Positions 9,033-18,336 of a stretch of 64,000 nt of DNA are shown piece by piece. How positions within the stretch are numbered: the first letter of the stretch is position 1; every line of letters starts with the position of its first letter. The notes below the pieces were generated by a model that saw nothing but the letters and a program-made list of their open reading frames with translations, was not told where the DNA came from and did not search any database. Position numbers and translations under genes: made by a program. Origin of the DNA: Clostridium algoriphilum (GTDB lineage: Bacteria > Bacillota > Clostridia > Clostridiales > Clostridiaceae); assembly GCF_020443705.1 (NCBI RefSeq), contig NZ_JAIZZK010000021.1, forward strand, positions 1 to 64,000, given 5' to 3'.

Positions 9033-9060
9033 TATAATATCAAATAAGATATTTGATATA

Positions 9061-9100
9061 AAAAATCAGTTAACCAATTAATTAGTTAACTGATTTTTTA
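9061..9100 (+). terminator. intrinsic terminator
   Basis: Stem AAAAATCAGTTAA/TTAACTGATTTTT with a T-run and a symmetrical A-run, so it can serve both the lipoprotein gene and the convergent symporter gene. It is similar in sequence to the terminator at 6653. Confidence 0.87.
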
Positions 9101-9117
9101 ATATGTATACTTTATAT

Positions 9118-10491
9118 TTAAAATTTAATAAATCCTATTGAGTTTAAGAAAACAATTACTAGTAGAAGTGGTGATATATATTTAATGAATACAAATATAA
9201 TATTTAACACAAAATCATTATTTAAAGTTCCTTGGTTTGATAGCTCTAGTTTAAAGTCTTCCTTTTTAGCAAAATATCCAACGTAAATTGCTATTAAAAG
9301 TCCGCCTACAGGAAGTAATATATTAGAAGACAAGTAATCAAAGGAATCAAAAAAACCTTTCTGTCCTAATACATGAATATTACTAAGAATACTTGTGGGA
9401 TCAGCCGATAATGTTGCTAGAATTCCAACAATCATCATTATGCTTGTTGGAAATAATACAGATTTTACTCTACCCATACCTCTTTCTTCCGAAAAATAAG
9501 CAACTGCAACTTGAACCATAGATATCATTGCTGTTGTAGCAGCTATTGCAGTTAAAAAGAAAAACGCTACTAATAGTATATTACCAAAAGGTATCTTTGA
9601 GAATACAAGTGGTATAGTCATAAATAAAAGTCCTGGTCCTTCACTAGGTTTCATACCGAAAGAGAATACAGCAGGAAATATTGCAATTCCTGCGAGAATC
9701 GAAATCAGTGAGTCAGATAAAGCAACCTTTATTGAAGTGGCTATCATATTATTATCCTTCGTAAAGTAACTTCCATAGGTTATCATTGTTCCCATTCCTA
9801 GGGATAATTTGAAAAATGACAAACCAAGAGCAGCGAGTATTACAGGTCCAGTTAATTGCGAAAAATCAACATGGAATAAAAATTTTAATCCTTGTGATGC
9901 GCCTGGAAGTGTTAATGCTCTTATATCACATATAATAATAAGTACGAATAATACAGGCATAAGTGTTTTTGTTATTCTTTCAATTCCTTTTTTAACTCCT
10001 GCAATTAAAATCACCGAAACTACTATCAAAACTATTAACTGCCATATAAGTGGAGAGAACGGTCCAATTAAAGTTGACATGAATTTTGATTTGGCTGTAA
10101 CTGAAGTAACACCAACAAGATCACCTCTTATTGCTTTGAAAACATAGGAATATACCCATCCAGCAACGCAGCTATAAAAAAATGCAATTAAAAATGCTGA
10201 AGCTACCCCCATAAATCCAATAGTTCTCCAACCTTTAGAGGCCTTTAACTTTTTAAAAGCGCCTACTGCATTTTTTCTTGCTTTTCTACCAATGTAAAAT
10301 TCACATGCCATAATCGGAATACCAACTAATACAACACATAAAAGATATACTAAAAGAAAAGCTCCTCCGCCGTTAGTTCCTAGTAAGTAAGGAAACTTCC
10401 ATATGTTTCCTAAGCCTACTGCTGAACCTAATGTTGCAAAAAAAATTGCAAATCCTGTGGAAAACATTTCTCTTTTGTTTTTCTGTTCCAT
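9118..10491 (-). CDS. sodium-dependent amino acid symporter (NSS/SNF family)
   Basis: A 457-residue polytopic membrane protein of the neurotransmitter:sodium symporter family, with about 11 helices as in bacterial members. The hallmark first helix reads ATLGSAVGLGNIWKFPYL, which in the family supplies Na+ and substrate contacts. The unwound sixth-helix segment is visible as LGLSFFKLSLGMGTMITYGSY. It should import an amino acid with Na+; relatives transport Leu, Ala, Trp or Tyr and the specificity cannot be read here. The ATG follows AAGGGGTGATATGTA. The mRNA leader contains an intrinsic terminator about 50 bases before the start (10540-10585), suggesting attenuation or a riboswitch-like control. 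Confidence 0.92.
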   Translation of the reverse strand: MEQKNKREMFSTGFAIFFATLGSAVGLGNIWKFPYLLGTNGGGAFLLVYLLCVVLVGIPIMACEFYIGRKARKNAVGAFKKLKASKGWRTIGFMGVASAFLIAFFYSCVAGWVYSYVFKAIRGDLVGVTSVTAKSKFMSTLIGPFSPLIWQLIVLIVVSVILIAGVKKGIERITKTLMPVLFVLIIICDIRALTLPGASQGLKFLFHVDFSQLTGPVILAALGLSFFKLSLGMGTMITYGSYFTKDNNMIATSIKVALSDSLISILAGIAIFPAVFSFGMKPSEGPGLLFMTIPLVFSKIPFGNILLVAFFFLTAIAATTAMISMVQVAVAYFSEERGMGRVKSVLFPTSIMMIVGILATLSADPTSILSNIHVLGQKGFFDSFDYLSSNILLPVGGLLIAIYVGYFAKKEDFKLELSNQGTLNNDFVLNIIFVFIKYISPLLLVIVFLNSIGFIKF

Positions 10492-10539
10492 TACATATCA
10501 CCCCTTTTATTTAACTTTTTCTACGTGTTTAAAATAGTG

Positions 10540-10660
10540 CAAAAAAATAGACATAGTATTTCACTACTAGGCGAAAATATGTCTGTGATACAACTTGAAT
10601 TTATAAGTTCATTTATAGTTTTCTATACACTTTAACACTCTACCACGTCCGTATTATTAA
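10540..10660 (-). promoter_or_regulatory. leader with internal terminator upstream of symporter
   Basis: On the minus strand, a structured segment ends in a hairpin (AGACATA pairing TATGTCT, with an inner TAGTA/TACTA stem) followed by ATTTTTTT, about 50 bases before the symporter ATG. A terminator in this position is typical of riboswitch or attenuation control. No T-box consensus or known riboswitch core was recognised. The upstream limit is uncertain. Confidence 0.45.
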
Positions 10661-11036
10661 ATCAACAGAAAATTGCAATATTACGGTATGCTTTTTTTAT
10701 TCTTTCTCTCTTTTTTGTATATATTGCCATGGAAAATCTTATTTTCCATGATTTTTCTCCTTTGTTATTAAAACTTAATTTATGTAATTTCAATAGGTAA
10801 GCATATTTTTAAAAATCATTTTAAGTTTCAATAGAGTCTTAGATAATATTATTATAGTAACGTATTACCAGAATAGGAATATGATGGTAATATGTTTTTT
10901 TATTAGTAAAAACCTCTCATACCTATGATTTTTTTGTTTTTTAATTGAATATGCATTAATATGAAGGTATTATGTTTTCTCAGATTTATGGGTATAGAGA
11001 ACATCTTAGGAATAAAGAAATGAAAGAAGGTAGACA
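10660..11036. other. intergenic region with hairpin
   Basis: AT-rich divergent region. It contains a perfect 10-bp inverted repeat (CATGGAAAAT / ATTTTCCATG) at 10728-10750 with a 3-base loop followed by ATTTTTCT, which could end a short plus-strand transcript. No coding sequence was seen. Confidence 0.5.
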
Positions 11037-11399
11037 ATGAATTTTATAGGTAATATTATTTGGCTATTATTTGGTGGAATTATTGCAGCTATTGCATGGC
11101 TTTTAGCAGGTATAATTTTATGCGTTACAATTATTGGTATACCATTTGGTATTCAATGTTTTAAAATCTCCGAATTTGTATTGTGGCCTTTCGGAAAAGA
11201 GATAGAGCTTGGTAATTTTGGAGTTGGAGGATTGCTTTTTAATATCATCTGGATCATTCTTTTCGGATGGGAGTTTGCCATAGCACATCTCATTACAGGT
11301 GTAATCTTTTGTGTAACAATTATTGGTATACCATTTGGTATTCAGCACTTTAAATTTGCTAAACTTGGTATCATTCCCTTTGGAGCTAGAATATACTAG
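11037..11399 (+). CDS. YccF-domain inner membrane protein
   Basis: A 120-residue membrane protein built of two YccF-type units. Each unit has a hydrophobic helix followed by CVTIIGIPFGIQxFK; the two copies of that motif are encoded by an identical 29-bp stretch (11127-11155 and 11316-11344). Family members are small membrane proteins of unknown role. The ATG follows GAAAGAAGGTAGACA. It precedes the ilv T-box leader and is not obviously linked to it. The family call is firm, the function unknown. Confidence 0.85.
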   Translation: MNFIGNIIWLLFGGIIAAIAWLLAGIILCVTIIGIPFGIQCFKISEFVLWPFGKEIELGNFGVGGLLFNIIWIILFGWEFAIAHLITGVIFCVTIIGIPFGIQHFKFAKLGIIPFGARIY

Positions 11400-11479
11400 A
11401 CAGAAGTAAAATATTTTTATAGCAATTGTTTGACAAGTATGTGGATTTAGAATATTATATATAATAAGAATAAAATTTA

Positions 11480-11853
11480 AAAGCTATGAAGGAGAGAAAA
11501 ATATCACATTTAAGACTACAGAGAGCCAATTGTTGCTGAAAGTTGGTGTTGACATGGATATGTAATAATCACTCCTGAGCTGCTTAGTTGAAATTGAAAC
11601 TAGTGTGACGATGAATTGCAAAGGAACATTATGTTTTGCATAGTAAATCACAAAAAATGCACAGTTTCACATAGAGTAAACTAAGACGGATGCTCCCGAT
11701 ATAGAGCTATGGTTAGGAAATGCATCAAAAATTTCTTTTGACCAAAAATAATGAGGTAATTTATAATGATAAATTACGAACTAGGGTGGTACCGCGAATC
11801 TTTCGTCCCTATAAACATAGATAGCTATGTTTATAGGGACGGAGGATTTTTTT
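11480..11853 (+). ncRNA. T-box leader of the ilvNB operon
   Basis: A full T-box riboswitch. It has the AGAGAG-type element near 11520, GCTGAAAGTTGGTG, a likely specifier ATC (Ile) at 11568-11570 just before ACTCCTGAGC, the T-box sequence AGGGTGGTACCGCG (11783-11796), and a terminator stem GTCCCTATAAACATAG/CTATGTTTATAGGGAC (11805-11840) followed by a T-run. Uncharged tRNA pairing with the leader should favour the antiterminator and switch on acetolactate synthase. The T-box identity is certain; the isoleucine specifier is a reading by eye. Confidence 0.93.
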
Positions 11854-11880
11854 ATTTTATAAATTAAAGGAGGAGTTGTA

Positions 11881-12180
11881 ATGTATAAAACTATAAGTGC
11901 AAAGGTGGAACATGGTATAGATGCTTTAGTAAGAGTTACAAATACTTTAAGAAGAAAAGAATTTAAAATAAGAGGAATTGTAATGGAAGAGTGTGAAATT
12001 GGTGGGTATTCAGATTTAAGGATAACAATAGAAGAATACTCTAACTTAGGGATAGAACAAGCAATGATGCAGCTTAGAAAGATTATAAATGTATATGAAA
12101 TTGAAGAGTTTAAGGGCAATCAAATGAAAGATATGGCACCGACATTAGAAATAGTACCTTCAGTAGCAGCTTGTGAATAA
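11881..12180 (+). CDS. ilvN: acetolactate synthase small regulatory subunit
   Basis: A 99-residue single ACT-domain protein (residues about 4-80) with no C-terminal extension, closer in size to IlvM or short IlvN than to full IlvH. It should bind the catalytic IlvB subunit and give stability and possibly valine feedback control. Features are the ACT pattern KVEHGIDALVRVTNTLRRKEF followed by the beta strand IRGIVMEEC. It starts at an ATG after AAAGGAGGAGTTGTA, directly downstream of the T-box terminator, and ilvB follows after 41 bp. The operon context makes the call secure despite the short length. Confidence 0.88.
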   Translation: MYKTISAKVEHGIDALVRVTNTLRRKEFKIRGIVMEECEIGGYSDLRITIEEYSNLGIEQAMMQLRKIINVYEIEEFKGNQMKDMAPTLEIVPSVAACE

Positions 12181-12221
12181 GGATGAAATATAAATAATAA
12201 AATATATTAAAAGAGGGTGAG

Positions 12222-13904
12222 ATGATGAAGCTAAGTGGGGCTCAAATAGTACTTAAGTGTTTAAAGGAGCAGGAAGCAAATATTATTTTTGGATATCCAG
12301 GTGGAGCTGTAATTCCACTATACGATGCACTATATGATGAAATGGAATATTTCACGCATATTAGAACTGCTCATGAACAGGCAGCAGTTCATGCAGCAGA
12401 TGGTTATGCGAGAGCAACAGGAAAGGTTGGAGTTTGCTTTGTAACCTCAGGGCCAGGAGCTACCAATACCATTACGGGGATTGCAACTGCTTATATGGAT
12501 TCTATTCCAATGGTTGTAATTACAGGTCAGGTTCAAAGAAGTTTGCTTGGTAAGGATTCTTTTCAGGAAATAGATATAATGGGAATTACATTATCTATTA
12601 CAAAGCACAGTTGCATTATAAAGGACGAGAAGGATTTAGCAAGTTCAATAAGAAAAGCTTTTGAAATAGCGAGAAGTGGAAGACCAGGTCCAGTGCTTAT
12701 AGATATTCCAAAGGATATTTTCTTAAGTAAAACGGAATACACAAAACAAGCAACTGAAGATAAAAAATATGAAAGCAGATCTGTTATAGAAAGTAAAAAA
12801 ATACAAGAAGCTGTTAAATTGATTCAGTCTGCAAAAAAAACTATAATATATGCTGGTGGCGGAATAAAAACAGCAAATGCTTCAATGAAATTATGTGAGT
12901 TTGCAAGAATAGGGGATATTCCTGTTGCAAATACATTGATGGGACTGGGTACTATACCAAGAGATGATAAATTATCACTTGGTATGGTAGGAATGCACGG
13001 TTTTCGAGAAACAAATTTAGCGGTGACTAATAGTGATTTGGTTATAGCAATAGGTGCACGATTTAGTGATCGGGTAATTGGGAACGCAGATGAATTTGCT
13101 CAAAATGCAAAAATCATTCAAATTGATATTGACGAAACAGAGATAGATAAAAATAAACCAGTAGATTTATCTTTAGTTGGAGATATGAATACTATATTAG
13201 AATCACTAATTTCTTATATGAAACCCCAAAACAGACAATCTTGGCATGAGGAAATAGAAAGCTGGAAGGTTGCACCGTCAGTAGACTTTAAGAATGAGCC
13301 TAAGAGAGAAAATAACTTCACACATCTCAATGTACTTCAATGTTTAAATGAAGTTCTTGAGGAAGATACGATTGTTACAACAGATGTAGGACAACACCAA
13401 ATGTGGACTGCTCAGCAATGGAACTTTAAGCAGCCAAGAACATTTATAACATCAGGAGGCCTTGGAACGATGGGATTTGGACTGGGAGCCGCCATTGGAA
13501 GTCAAATGGGACAGTTAGACAAAAGGGTGCTTTTGGTAACGGGTGATGGGAGTTTTAGAATGAGTTGTAATGAGCTTCAGACTATATCAAAGTATAAGCT
13601 TCCTATAGTTACTGTAATAATGAACAATCACACCTTAGGAATGGTAAGGCAATGGCAGAGAATGTTCAGCAACGAGAGATATTCTGAAACAGATATTGGT
13701 GATGAAGTAAACTATGTAATGCTTGCAAAGGCTTATGGCATTGAAGCACACAAGGTTACCAGTGTGATGGAATTGAGAAAGGTACTTGAAACCGTAAAAG
13801 AAGGAAGAAAACCTATGCTTATAGATTGTGAAATAGATAAAAATGAGGGGGTATATCCAATAGTACCACCAGGAAAATCAATTCAGGAATTGGTTTTAGA
13901 ATAA
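12222..13904 (+). CDS. ilvB: acetolactate synthase catalytic subunit
   Basis: A 560-residue thiamine-diphosphate enzyme that condenses two pyruvates, or pyruvate plus 2-oxobutyrate, in branched-chain amino acid synthesis. The N-terminal PYR domain has the cofactor glutamate in RTAHEQAAVHAADGYAR. The middle domain is the FAD-binding type. The C-terminal PP domain has the ThDP motif GDGSFRMSCNEL...IVTVIMNN. SGPGATNTITGIATAYMDSIP is a strong AHAS signature. Two ATGs are adjacent; GAGGGTG upstream serves either. It is cotranscribed with ilvN under T-box control. Length is normal. Confidence 0.95.
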   Translation: MMKLSGAQIVLKCLKEQEANIIFGYPGGAVIPLYDALYDEMEYFTHIRTAHEQAAVHAADGYARATGKVGVCFVTSGPGATNTITGIATAYMDSIPMVVITGQVQRSLLGKDSFQEIDIMGITLSITKHSCIIKDEKDLASSIRKAFEIARSGRPGPVLIDIPKDIFLSKTEYTKQATEDKKYESRSVIESKKIQEAVKLIQSAKKTIIYAGGGIKTANASMKLCEFARIGDIPVANTLMGLGTIPRDDKLSLGMVGMHGFRETNLAVTNSDLVIAIGARFSDRVIGNADEFAQNAKIIQIDIDETEIDKNKPVDLSLVGDMNTILESLISYMKPQNRQSWHEEIESWKVAPSVDFKNEPKRENNFTHLNVLQCLNEVLEEDTIVTTDVGQHQMWTAQQWNFKQPRTFITSGGLGTMGFGLGAAIGSQMGQLDKRVLLVTGDGSFRMSCNELQTISKYKLPIVTVIMNNHTLGMVRQWQRMFSNERYSETDIGDEVNYVMLAKAYGIEAHKVTSVMELRKVLETVKEGRKPMLIDCEIDKNEGVYPIVPPGKSIQELVLE

Positions 13905-13978
13905 TTATTATGTTTAATCAATTTGCGCAATAAAAGAAGTTATAGTGAAGTTTTTATAAAATAATAATATCAAATAAA

Positions 13979-14006
13979 GTAAAAAAGGGCATTAGCCCTT
14001 TTTTAT
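13979..14006 (+). terminator. ilvNB operon terminator
   Basis: Stem AAAAAAGGGC/GCCCTTTTTT with loop ATTA, lying 75 bp after ilvB and just before the glycosidase gene. Confidence 0.88.
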
Positions 14007-14045
14007 GTGAGGGATTAACATAAAAATATTGGAGGTATTAATAAA

Positions 14046-16313
14046 ATGGCTAGAGACATAAAAGAAATAATTTCAAGAATGACCTTAGAAGAAAAAGCAG
14101 GCATGTGCTCGGGCCTTGATTTTTGGCATACAAAAGGGGTAGGAAGATTAGGGATACCATCCATAATGGTAGCAGATGGTCCACATGGTCTCAGAAAGCA
14201 AGCAGCAATTTCAGATCATTTAGGACTAAATAAAAGCGTTCCAGCAACATGCTTTCCAGCAGGGGCTACATTAGCTTGCTCATGGGATAAAAGTCTCATC
14301 CAAAAAGTTGGGGTTGCCTTAGGTGAGGAATGCCAAGCAGAAGACGTGTCAATTATACTTGGACCAGCAGCTAATATAAAACGGTCACCATTATGTGGAA
14401 GAAACTTTGAATATTTCTCAGAGGATCCTTACTTGTCTTCTGAAATGGCTGCGAATCATATCAAGGGAGTTCAAAGTCAGGGCGTGGGGACATCACTAAA
14501 ACATTTTGTTGTAAATAATCAAGAACATAGAAGATTATCTGTAGATGCAGTAGTAGATGAAAGAACATTAAGGGAAATCTATTTAGCTAGTTTTGAAACT
14601 GCAGTAAAGCAGTCTAAGCCTTGGACAGTAATGTGTGCATATAACAAAGTGAATGGTGAATATTGTTCTGAAAATGAGTACATTTTAATTTCAATTCTTA
14701 AAGAAGAATGGGGTCATGAAGGTTTTGTAATGTCTGACTGGGGGGCTGTAAATGAAAGAGTGGATGGACTTGAAGCAGGATTAGAGCTTGAGATGCCGTC
14801 AAGCAATGGACTATCTGATAAAAAAATTGTAGAAGCTGTTAAAAACAGAAGACTACCAGAAAATGTTTTAGATAAGGCTGTGGAAAGACTTTTAAAAGTA
14901 ATATTTAAAGCTGAAGATAATAAGAAACAAAATTCAGTATATGATAAAGAAGCGCATCATAAATTAGCAAGAAAAGTTGCAAGAGAATGTATGGTATTAC
15001 TAAAAAACGAAGAAAATATATTACCCCTTAAAAAAGAAGGACAAATTGCAGTTATAGGTGCATTTGTTAAAACTCCACGATATCAAGGGGGAGGAAGTTC
15101 TCACATAAATCCAACAAAGCTTGACAATGTATTAGATGAAATAAAACTATCAGCAGGCAGTAATTGTAAAGTTTCGTATTCTCAAGGATTTAGTTTAACT
15201 GAGGACGATACTTATGAGAATTTACTCCAAGAAGCAAAAAAAGCAGCACTAAACTCACAGAAGGTAGTCATATTTGCAGGATTACCAGACAGTTATGAAT
15301 CTGAAGGTTATGATAGAACTCATATGAGAATACCTGAAAACCAAATAAAATTAATCCAGGAAATTTCAAAGGTGCAAGAGAATATTGTGGTTGTATTAAG
15401 CAATGGATCACCTATAGAAATGCCATGGCAAGATAAAGTTAAAGGGATTTTGGAGGGATATATAGGAGGGCAGGCTGCTGGAGGTGCTATAGCAGATTTA
15501 CTGTTTGGAACTTTTAGCCCTTGTGGAAAATTAGCAGAAACATTCCCTAAAAAACTAAGTGATAATCCTTCCTATCTTAACTTTCCGGGTGAAGGTGATT
15601 CAGTTGAGTACAAGGAAGGATTGTTTGTAGGGTATAGGTATTATGATAAAAAAGAACAATCAACATTATTTCCTTTTGGACACGGGCTAAGCTATACAAG
15701 TTTCAAGTATTCAGATATTATCTTGGATAAAAAAGAAATGGATGATAATGAAAATTTAAAGGTACAGGTTAAAATTAAAAATACCGGAGGAGTAATTGGA
15801 AAAGAAATAGTTCAGTTATATGTAGCGGATATAGAAAGTACTGTGATAAGACCAATCAAAGAACTTAAGGCATTTGAAAAGGTCCAGCTTAAGTCTGGAG
15901 AAGAGAAAATTATAACCTTTAATTTGAAGAAGAGAGCTTTTGCATACTATAATGTGGAAGTCAAAGATTGGCATGTAGAGAGTGGTGACTTTGAGATACT
16001 TGTAGGATCTTCATCAAGAGATATAAGGATTAAAGAAAAGCTGCATGTTAAGTCAACAAGAGTTATTAAGAAAAAGTTTAGTCGAAATTCAACCCTTGGA
16101 GACATAATGAGTGATCCAAATGGTGAGAAAATGGCTGAAGGTTTAATAAAATCTATTTTTGGTGAAGAAGAAATATCAAGGGATGATCTTGGAATGGATA
16201 TGAGTATGATGTACAAGGATTTTGTTTTACATTCTATGATTTCTTATTCAGGTAATAAATTTACGCAAAAGATGATGGAGTCACTCCTTGAAAAATTAAA
16301 TATCGGTGAGTGA
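14046..16313 (+). CDS. family 3 glycoside hydrolase (beta-glucosidase-like)
   Basis: A 755-residue GH3 enzyme. The N-terminal barrel carries the nucleophile Asp231 in FVMSDWGAV and substrate-side motifs [22 protein letters not shown] and [11 protein letters not shown]. The alpha/beta sandwich follows ([17 protein letters not shown]), then a C-terminal fibronectin-III-like domain (IVQLYVADI). No signal peptide, so it is likely intracellular and acts on imported beta-glucosides or short oligosaccharides. The extra C-terminal 75 residues after the Fn3-like domain are helical, as in some clostridial beta-glucosidases. It starts at an ATG after GGAGGT and is monocistronic between two terminators. 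The exact sugar is unknown. Confidence 0.92.
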   Translation: MARDIKEIISRMTLEEKAGMCSGLDFWHTKGVGRLGIPSIMVADGPHGLRKQAAISDHLGLNKSVPATCFPAGATLACSWDKSLIQKVGVALGEECQAEDVSIILGPAANIKRSPLCGRNFEYFSEDPYLSSEMAANHIKGVQSQGVGTSLKHFVVNNQEHRRLSVDAVVDERTLREIYLASFETAVKQSKPWTVMCAYNKVNGEYCSENEYILISILKEEWGHEGFVMSDWGAVNERVDGLEAGLELEMPSSNGLSDKKIVEAVKNRRLPENVLDKAVERLLKVIFKAEDNKKQNSVYDKEAHHKLARKVARECMVLLKNEENILPLKKEGQIAVIGAFVKTPRYQGGGSSHINPTKLDNVLDEIKLSAGSNCKVSYSQGFSLTEDDTYENLLQEAKKAALNSQKVVIFAGLPDSYESEGYDRTHMRIPENQIKLIQEISKVQENIVVVLSNGSPIEMPWQDKVKGILEGYIGGQAAGGAIADLLFGTFSPCGKLAETFPKKLSDNPSYLNFPGEGDSVEYKEGLFVGYRYYDKKEQSTLFPFGHGLSYTSFKYSDIILDKKEMDDNENLKVQVKIKNTGGVIGKEIVQLYVADIESTVIRPIKELKAFEKVQLKSGEEKIITFNLKKRAFAYYNVEVKDWHVESGDFEILVGSSSRDIRIKEKLHVKSTRVIKKKFSRNSTLGDIMSDPNGEKMAEGLIKSIFGEEEISRDDLGMDMSMMYKDFVLHSMISYSGNKFTQKMMESLLEKLNIGE

Positions 16314-16320
16314 TTAAATA

Positions 16321-16377
16321 GAGCAAAGCCTGCGAGAAAATTAATCATCTCACCGGCTTTTTTTCATTATTTTGCTT
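16321..16377 (+). terminator. terminator, copy 1 of a 57-bp duplicated element
   Basis: The stem formed by AAAGCC..GAGA and TCTC..GGCTTT, plus a T-run, ends the GH3 gene. The whole 57-bp stretch recurs at 23981-24037 with one mismatch (C16354 versus A24014); the A in the other copy pairs better. Confidence 0.85.
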
Positions 16378-16486
16378 GACACTCTAGATGAAGCAAGTGA
16401 AAAATTAGGGTAACTGTATCAAAGTAATACAAGTAGGGAACAATAATAATTATTATATCCTCAAAAGATACAAGGAGGTAATATTA

Positions 16487-16715
16487 ATGAATAAAGTTTT
16501 ATCTTTAGAACAAGTGGCACATTTGCTTAAAGACGGAATATAATGATAGGTGGCTTTTTAGAATAAGAGCAGGGGGAGCTGGTCTTGGTGGAGTGCTTAC
16601 ACTTACAGGAGTTGACACTACGGTGAAAGATACGGTGGGAGATGGAAAACAAAAACTTACAATAGAAGGAAAAGAGTATTTATTAGAGCTCCAAATTAAA
16701 GCAGATTTAGCATAA
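16487..16715 (+). pseudogene. truncated copy of CoA-transferase subunit A
   Basis: A degraded copy of the gene at 16825, including its ribosome binding site region (GGAGGTAATATTA before the ATG). It matches the first 25 or so codons, then has a small deletion creating a stop (GGAATATAATG), then a deletion of about 235 bp, then resumes at [13 protein letters not shown]-equivalent codons and ends at KADLA with a stop. It lies about 110 bp upstream of the intact gene as a tandem remnant. Confidence 0.85.
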
Positions 16716-16824
16716 AGAATTTATATTAATATTAATAGAGAAAATAGAGGAGATTATAGTAAGCATGTAGAATAAGAAATTAATAGTTATAAAATTAATC
16801 ATTATATTTAAGGGGGTAATATTA

Positions 16825-17478
16825 ATGAATAAAGTTGTATCTTTAGAACAAGTTAGACCTTTGCTTAAAGACGGAATGTCAATAATGATAGGTGGTTTTT
16901 TAGCCTGTGGAACACCTGAAAAGATAATAGACTTATTAGTAGAAACAAATATTAAAAACTTAACGATTATAGCAAATGATACAAGTTATGTAGATAGAGG
17001 TATAGGCAGACTTGTAGTAAATGGTCAAGTTAAAAAGGTTATAGCTTCTCATATAGGAACCAATGCTGAAACAGGAAGATTAATGACAGAAGGAAAAATG
17101 GAAGTGGAACTTTCACCACAAGGAACACTTATTGAAAGGATAAGAGCAGGTGGAGCTGGTCTTGGGGGAGTACTTACACCAACGGGAGTAGATACTATGG
17201 TGGAGGAAGGCAAACAGAAACTTACTATAGAGGGAAAAGAATACTTATTAGAACTTCCAATCAAAGCAGATTTAGCACTTGTTTATGCAAGTGTTGTAGA
17301 TGAAATTGGAAATGCAGTTTATTATGGAACAACGAGGAACTTTAATCCGATTATAGCTACTGCAGCAGAAATTGTAATAGTGGAAGCTGGAAAGATTGTT
17401 AAGGTTGGAGAACTCGATCCTAATAATGTGGTAACTCCAAGTGTATTGGTTGATTATATTATAGGGGAGGCTAACTAA
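16825..17478 (+). CDS. atoD: acetate/butyrate-acetoacetate CoA-transferase subunit A
   Basis: A 217-residue alpha subunit of a 3-oxoacid CoA-transferase. The glycine-rich CoA-binding region [14 protein letters not shown] is near the N-terminus and the [21 protein letters not shown] block is typical of AtoD/CtfA/ScoA. It works with the beta subunit encoded 1 bp downstream to move CoA between acetoacetyl-CoA and acetate or butyrate. In a lysine fermenter this would activate the acetoacetate released by Kce. The ATG follows AAGGGGGTAATATTA. It is the first gene of atoD-atoA-gntP-hbd. The subunit call is firm; the preferred acid is inferred. Confidence 0.92.
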   Translation: MNKVVSLEQVRPLLKDGMSIMIGGFLACGTPEKIIDLLVETNIKNLTIIANDTSYVDRGIGRLVVNGQVKKVIASHIGTNAETGRLMTEGKMEVELSPQGTLIERIRAGGAGLGGVLTPTGVDTMVEEGKQKLTIEGKEYLLELPIKADLALVYASVVDEIGNAVYYGTTRNFNPIIATAAEIVIVEAGKIVKVGELDPNNVVTPSVLVDYIIGEAN

Positions 17479-17479
17479 T

Positions 17480-18145
17480 ATGAGTATGGATAGTAAGAGT
17501 GCAAAACAAATTATTGCAAAAAGAATTGGTAAAGAATTAGAAGATGGACAACTAATTAATTTAGGCATAGGTCTTCCAACAATGGTTACAAACTATATTC
17601 CAGAAGGTGTACATGTTACATTTCAATCAGAAAATGGCATGGTTGGCATGGGATCCGCTCCAGCAAAAGGAGAGGAAAACAAGGATGTAATTAATGCAGG
17701 TGGTCAATTTACTACAGTACTTCCTGGTGGAGCATATTTTGATACTGCAACGTCTTTCGCTTTAATAAGAGGTGGACACGTTGACATGACAGTTCTTGGG
17801 GCACTAGAAGTAGATCAAGAAGGTAACTTAGCTAATTGGATAGTACCAGGTAAGATGGTACCAGGTATGGGTGGCGCTATGGATTTAGTAGTAGGAGCTA
17901 AAAAGGTTATTATTGCAATGCAACATACAGCTAAAGGGACTCCTAAAATATTAAAGAAATGTACATTACCTTTAACCGCAAAAGCACAAGTTAACCTTAT
18001 AGTTACGGAACTTGGAGTAATGGAATTTACTGATAAAGGGCTTGTACTTACTGAAATTCATAAGGACACAACAGTTGAAGAAGTTAAGTCACTTACTGGT
18101 GCTGAATTAATAATATCAGAAAATCTAAAAATAATGGATGTATAA
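17480..18145 (+). CDS. atoA: acetate/butyrate-acetoacetate CoA-transferase subunit B
   Basis: A 221-residue beta subunit carrying the catalytic glutamate in the SENG motif ([11 protein letters not shown], about residues 50-53). The [30 protein letters not shown] block is typical of AtoA/CtfB. The gene starts one base after the atoD stop, so the subunits are coupled. Parts of this gene are repeated as a degraded copy at 22059-22258. The active oligomer should be an alpha-beta heterotetramer. Length is normal. Confidence 0.93.
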   Translation: MSMDSKSAKQIIAKRIGKELEDGQLINLGIGLPTMVTNYIPEGVHVTFQSENGMVGMGSAPAKGEENKDVINAGGQFTTVLPGGAYFDTATSFALIRGGHVDMTVLGALEVDQEGNLANWIVPGKMVPGMGGAMDLVVGAKKVIIAMQHTAKGTPKILKKCTLPLTAKAQVNLIVTELGVMEFTDKGLVLTEIHKDTTVEEVKSLTGAELIISENLKIMDV

Positions 18146-18256
18146 ACAAGTAGCAAGTAAGACTGCACTAGCAAGTACAGCCTTACCTGCACAATAAAAA
18201 AATGATCCATACTCCGTAAAAGCTTACAGTGATTCTAAAATCCTAATTTTAAAATA

Positions 18257-18270
18257 TGTATACGTATACA
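18257..18270. promoter_or_regulatory. perfect palindrome upstream of gntP
   Basis: TGTATACGTATACA, a 14-bp perfect palindrome 66 bp before the permease ATG. Its form would suit a GntR-type operator, but no cognate regulator is adjacent; it could be coincidental in AT-rich DNA. Confidence 0.35.
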
Positions 18271-18336
18271 AATTTGTTCGAAGAAAAACCATATGTGATT
18301 TAAAATACTACAATATAAATAAGGGGAGGAAGTATA

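Noticed and set aside
9809-10147. 112-codon plus-strand frame inside the symporter gene
   Set aside because: Opposite to a well-conserved transporter, without ribosome binding site or family features.
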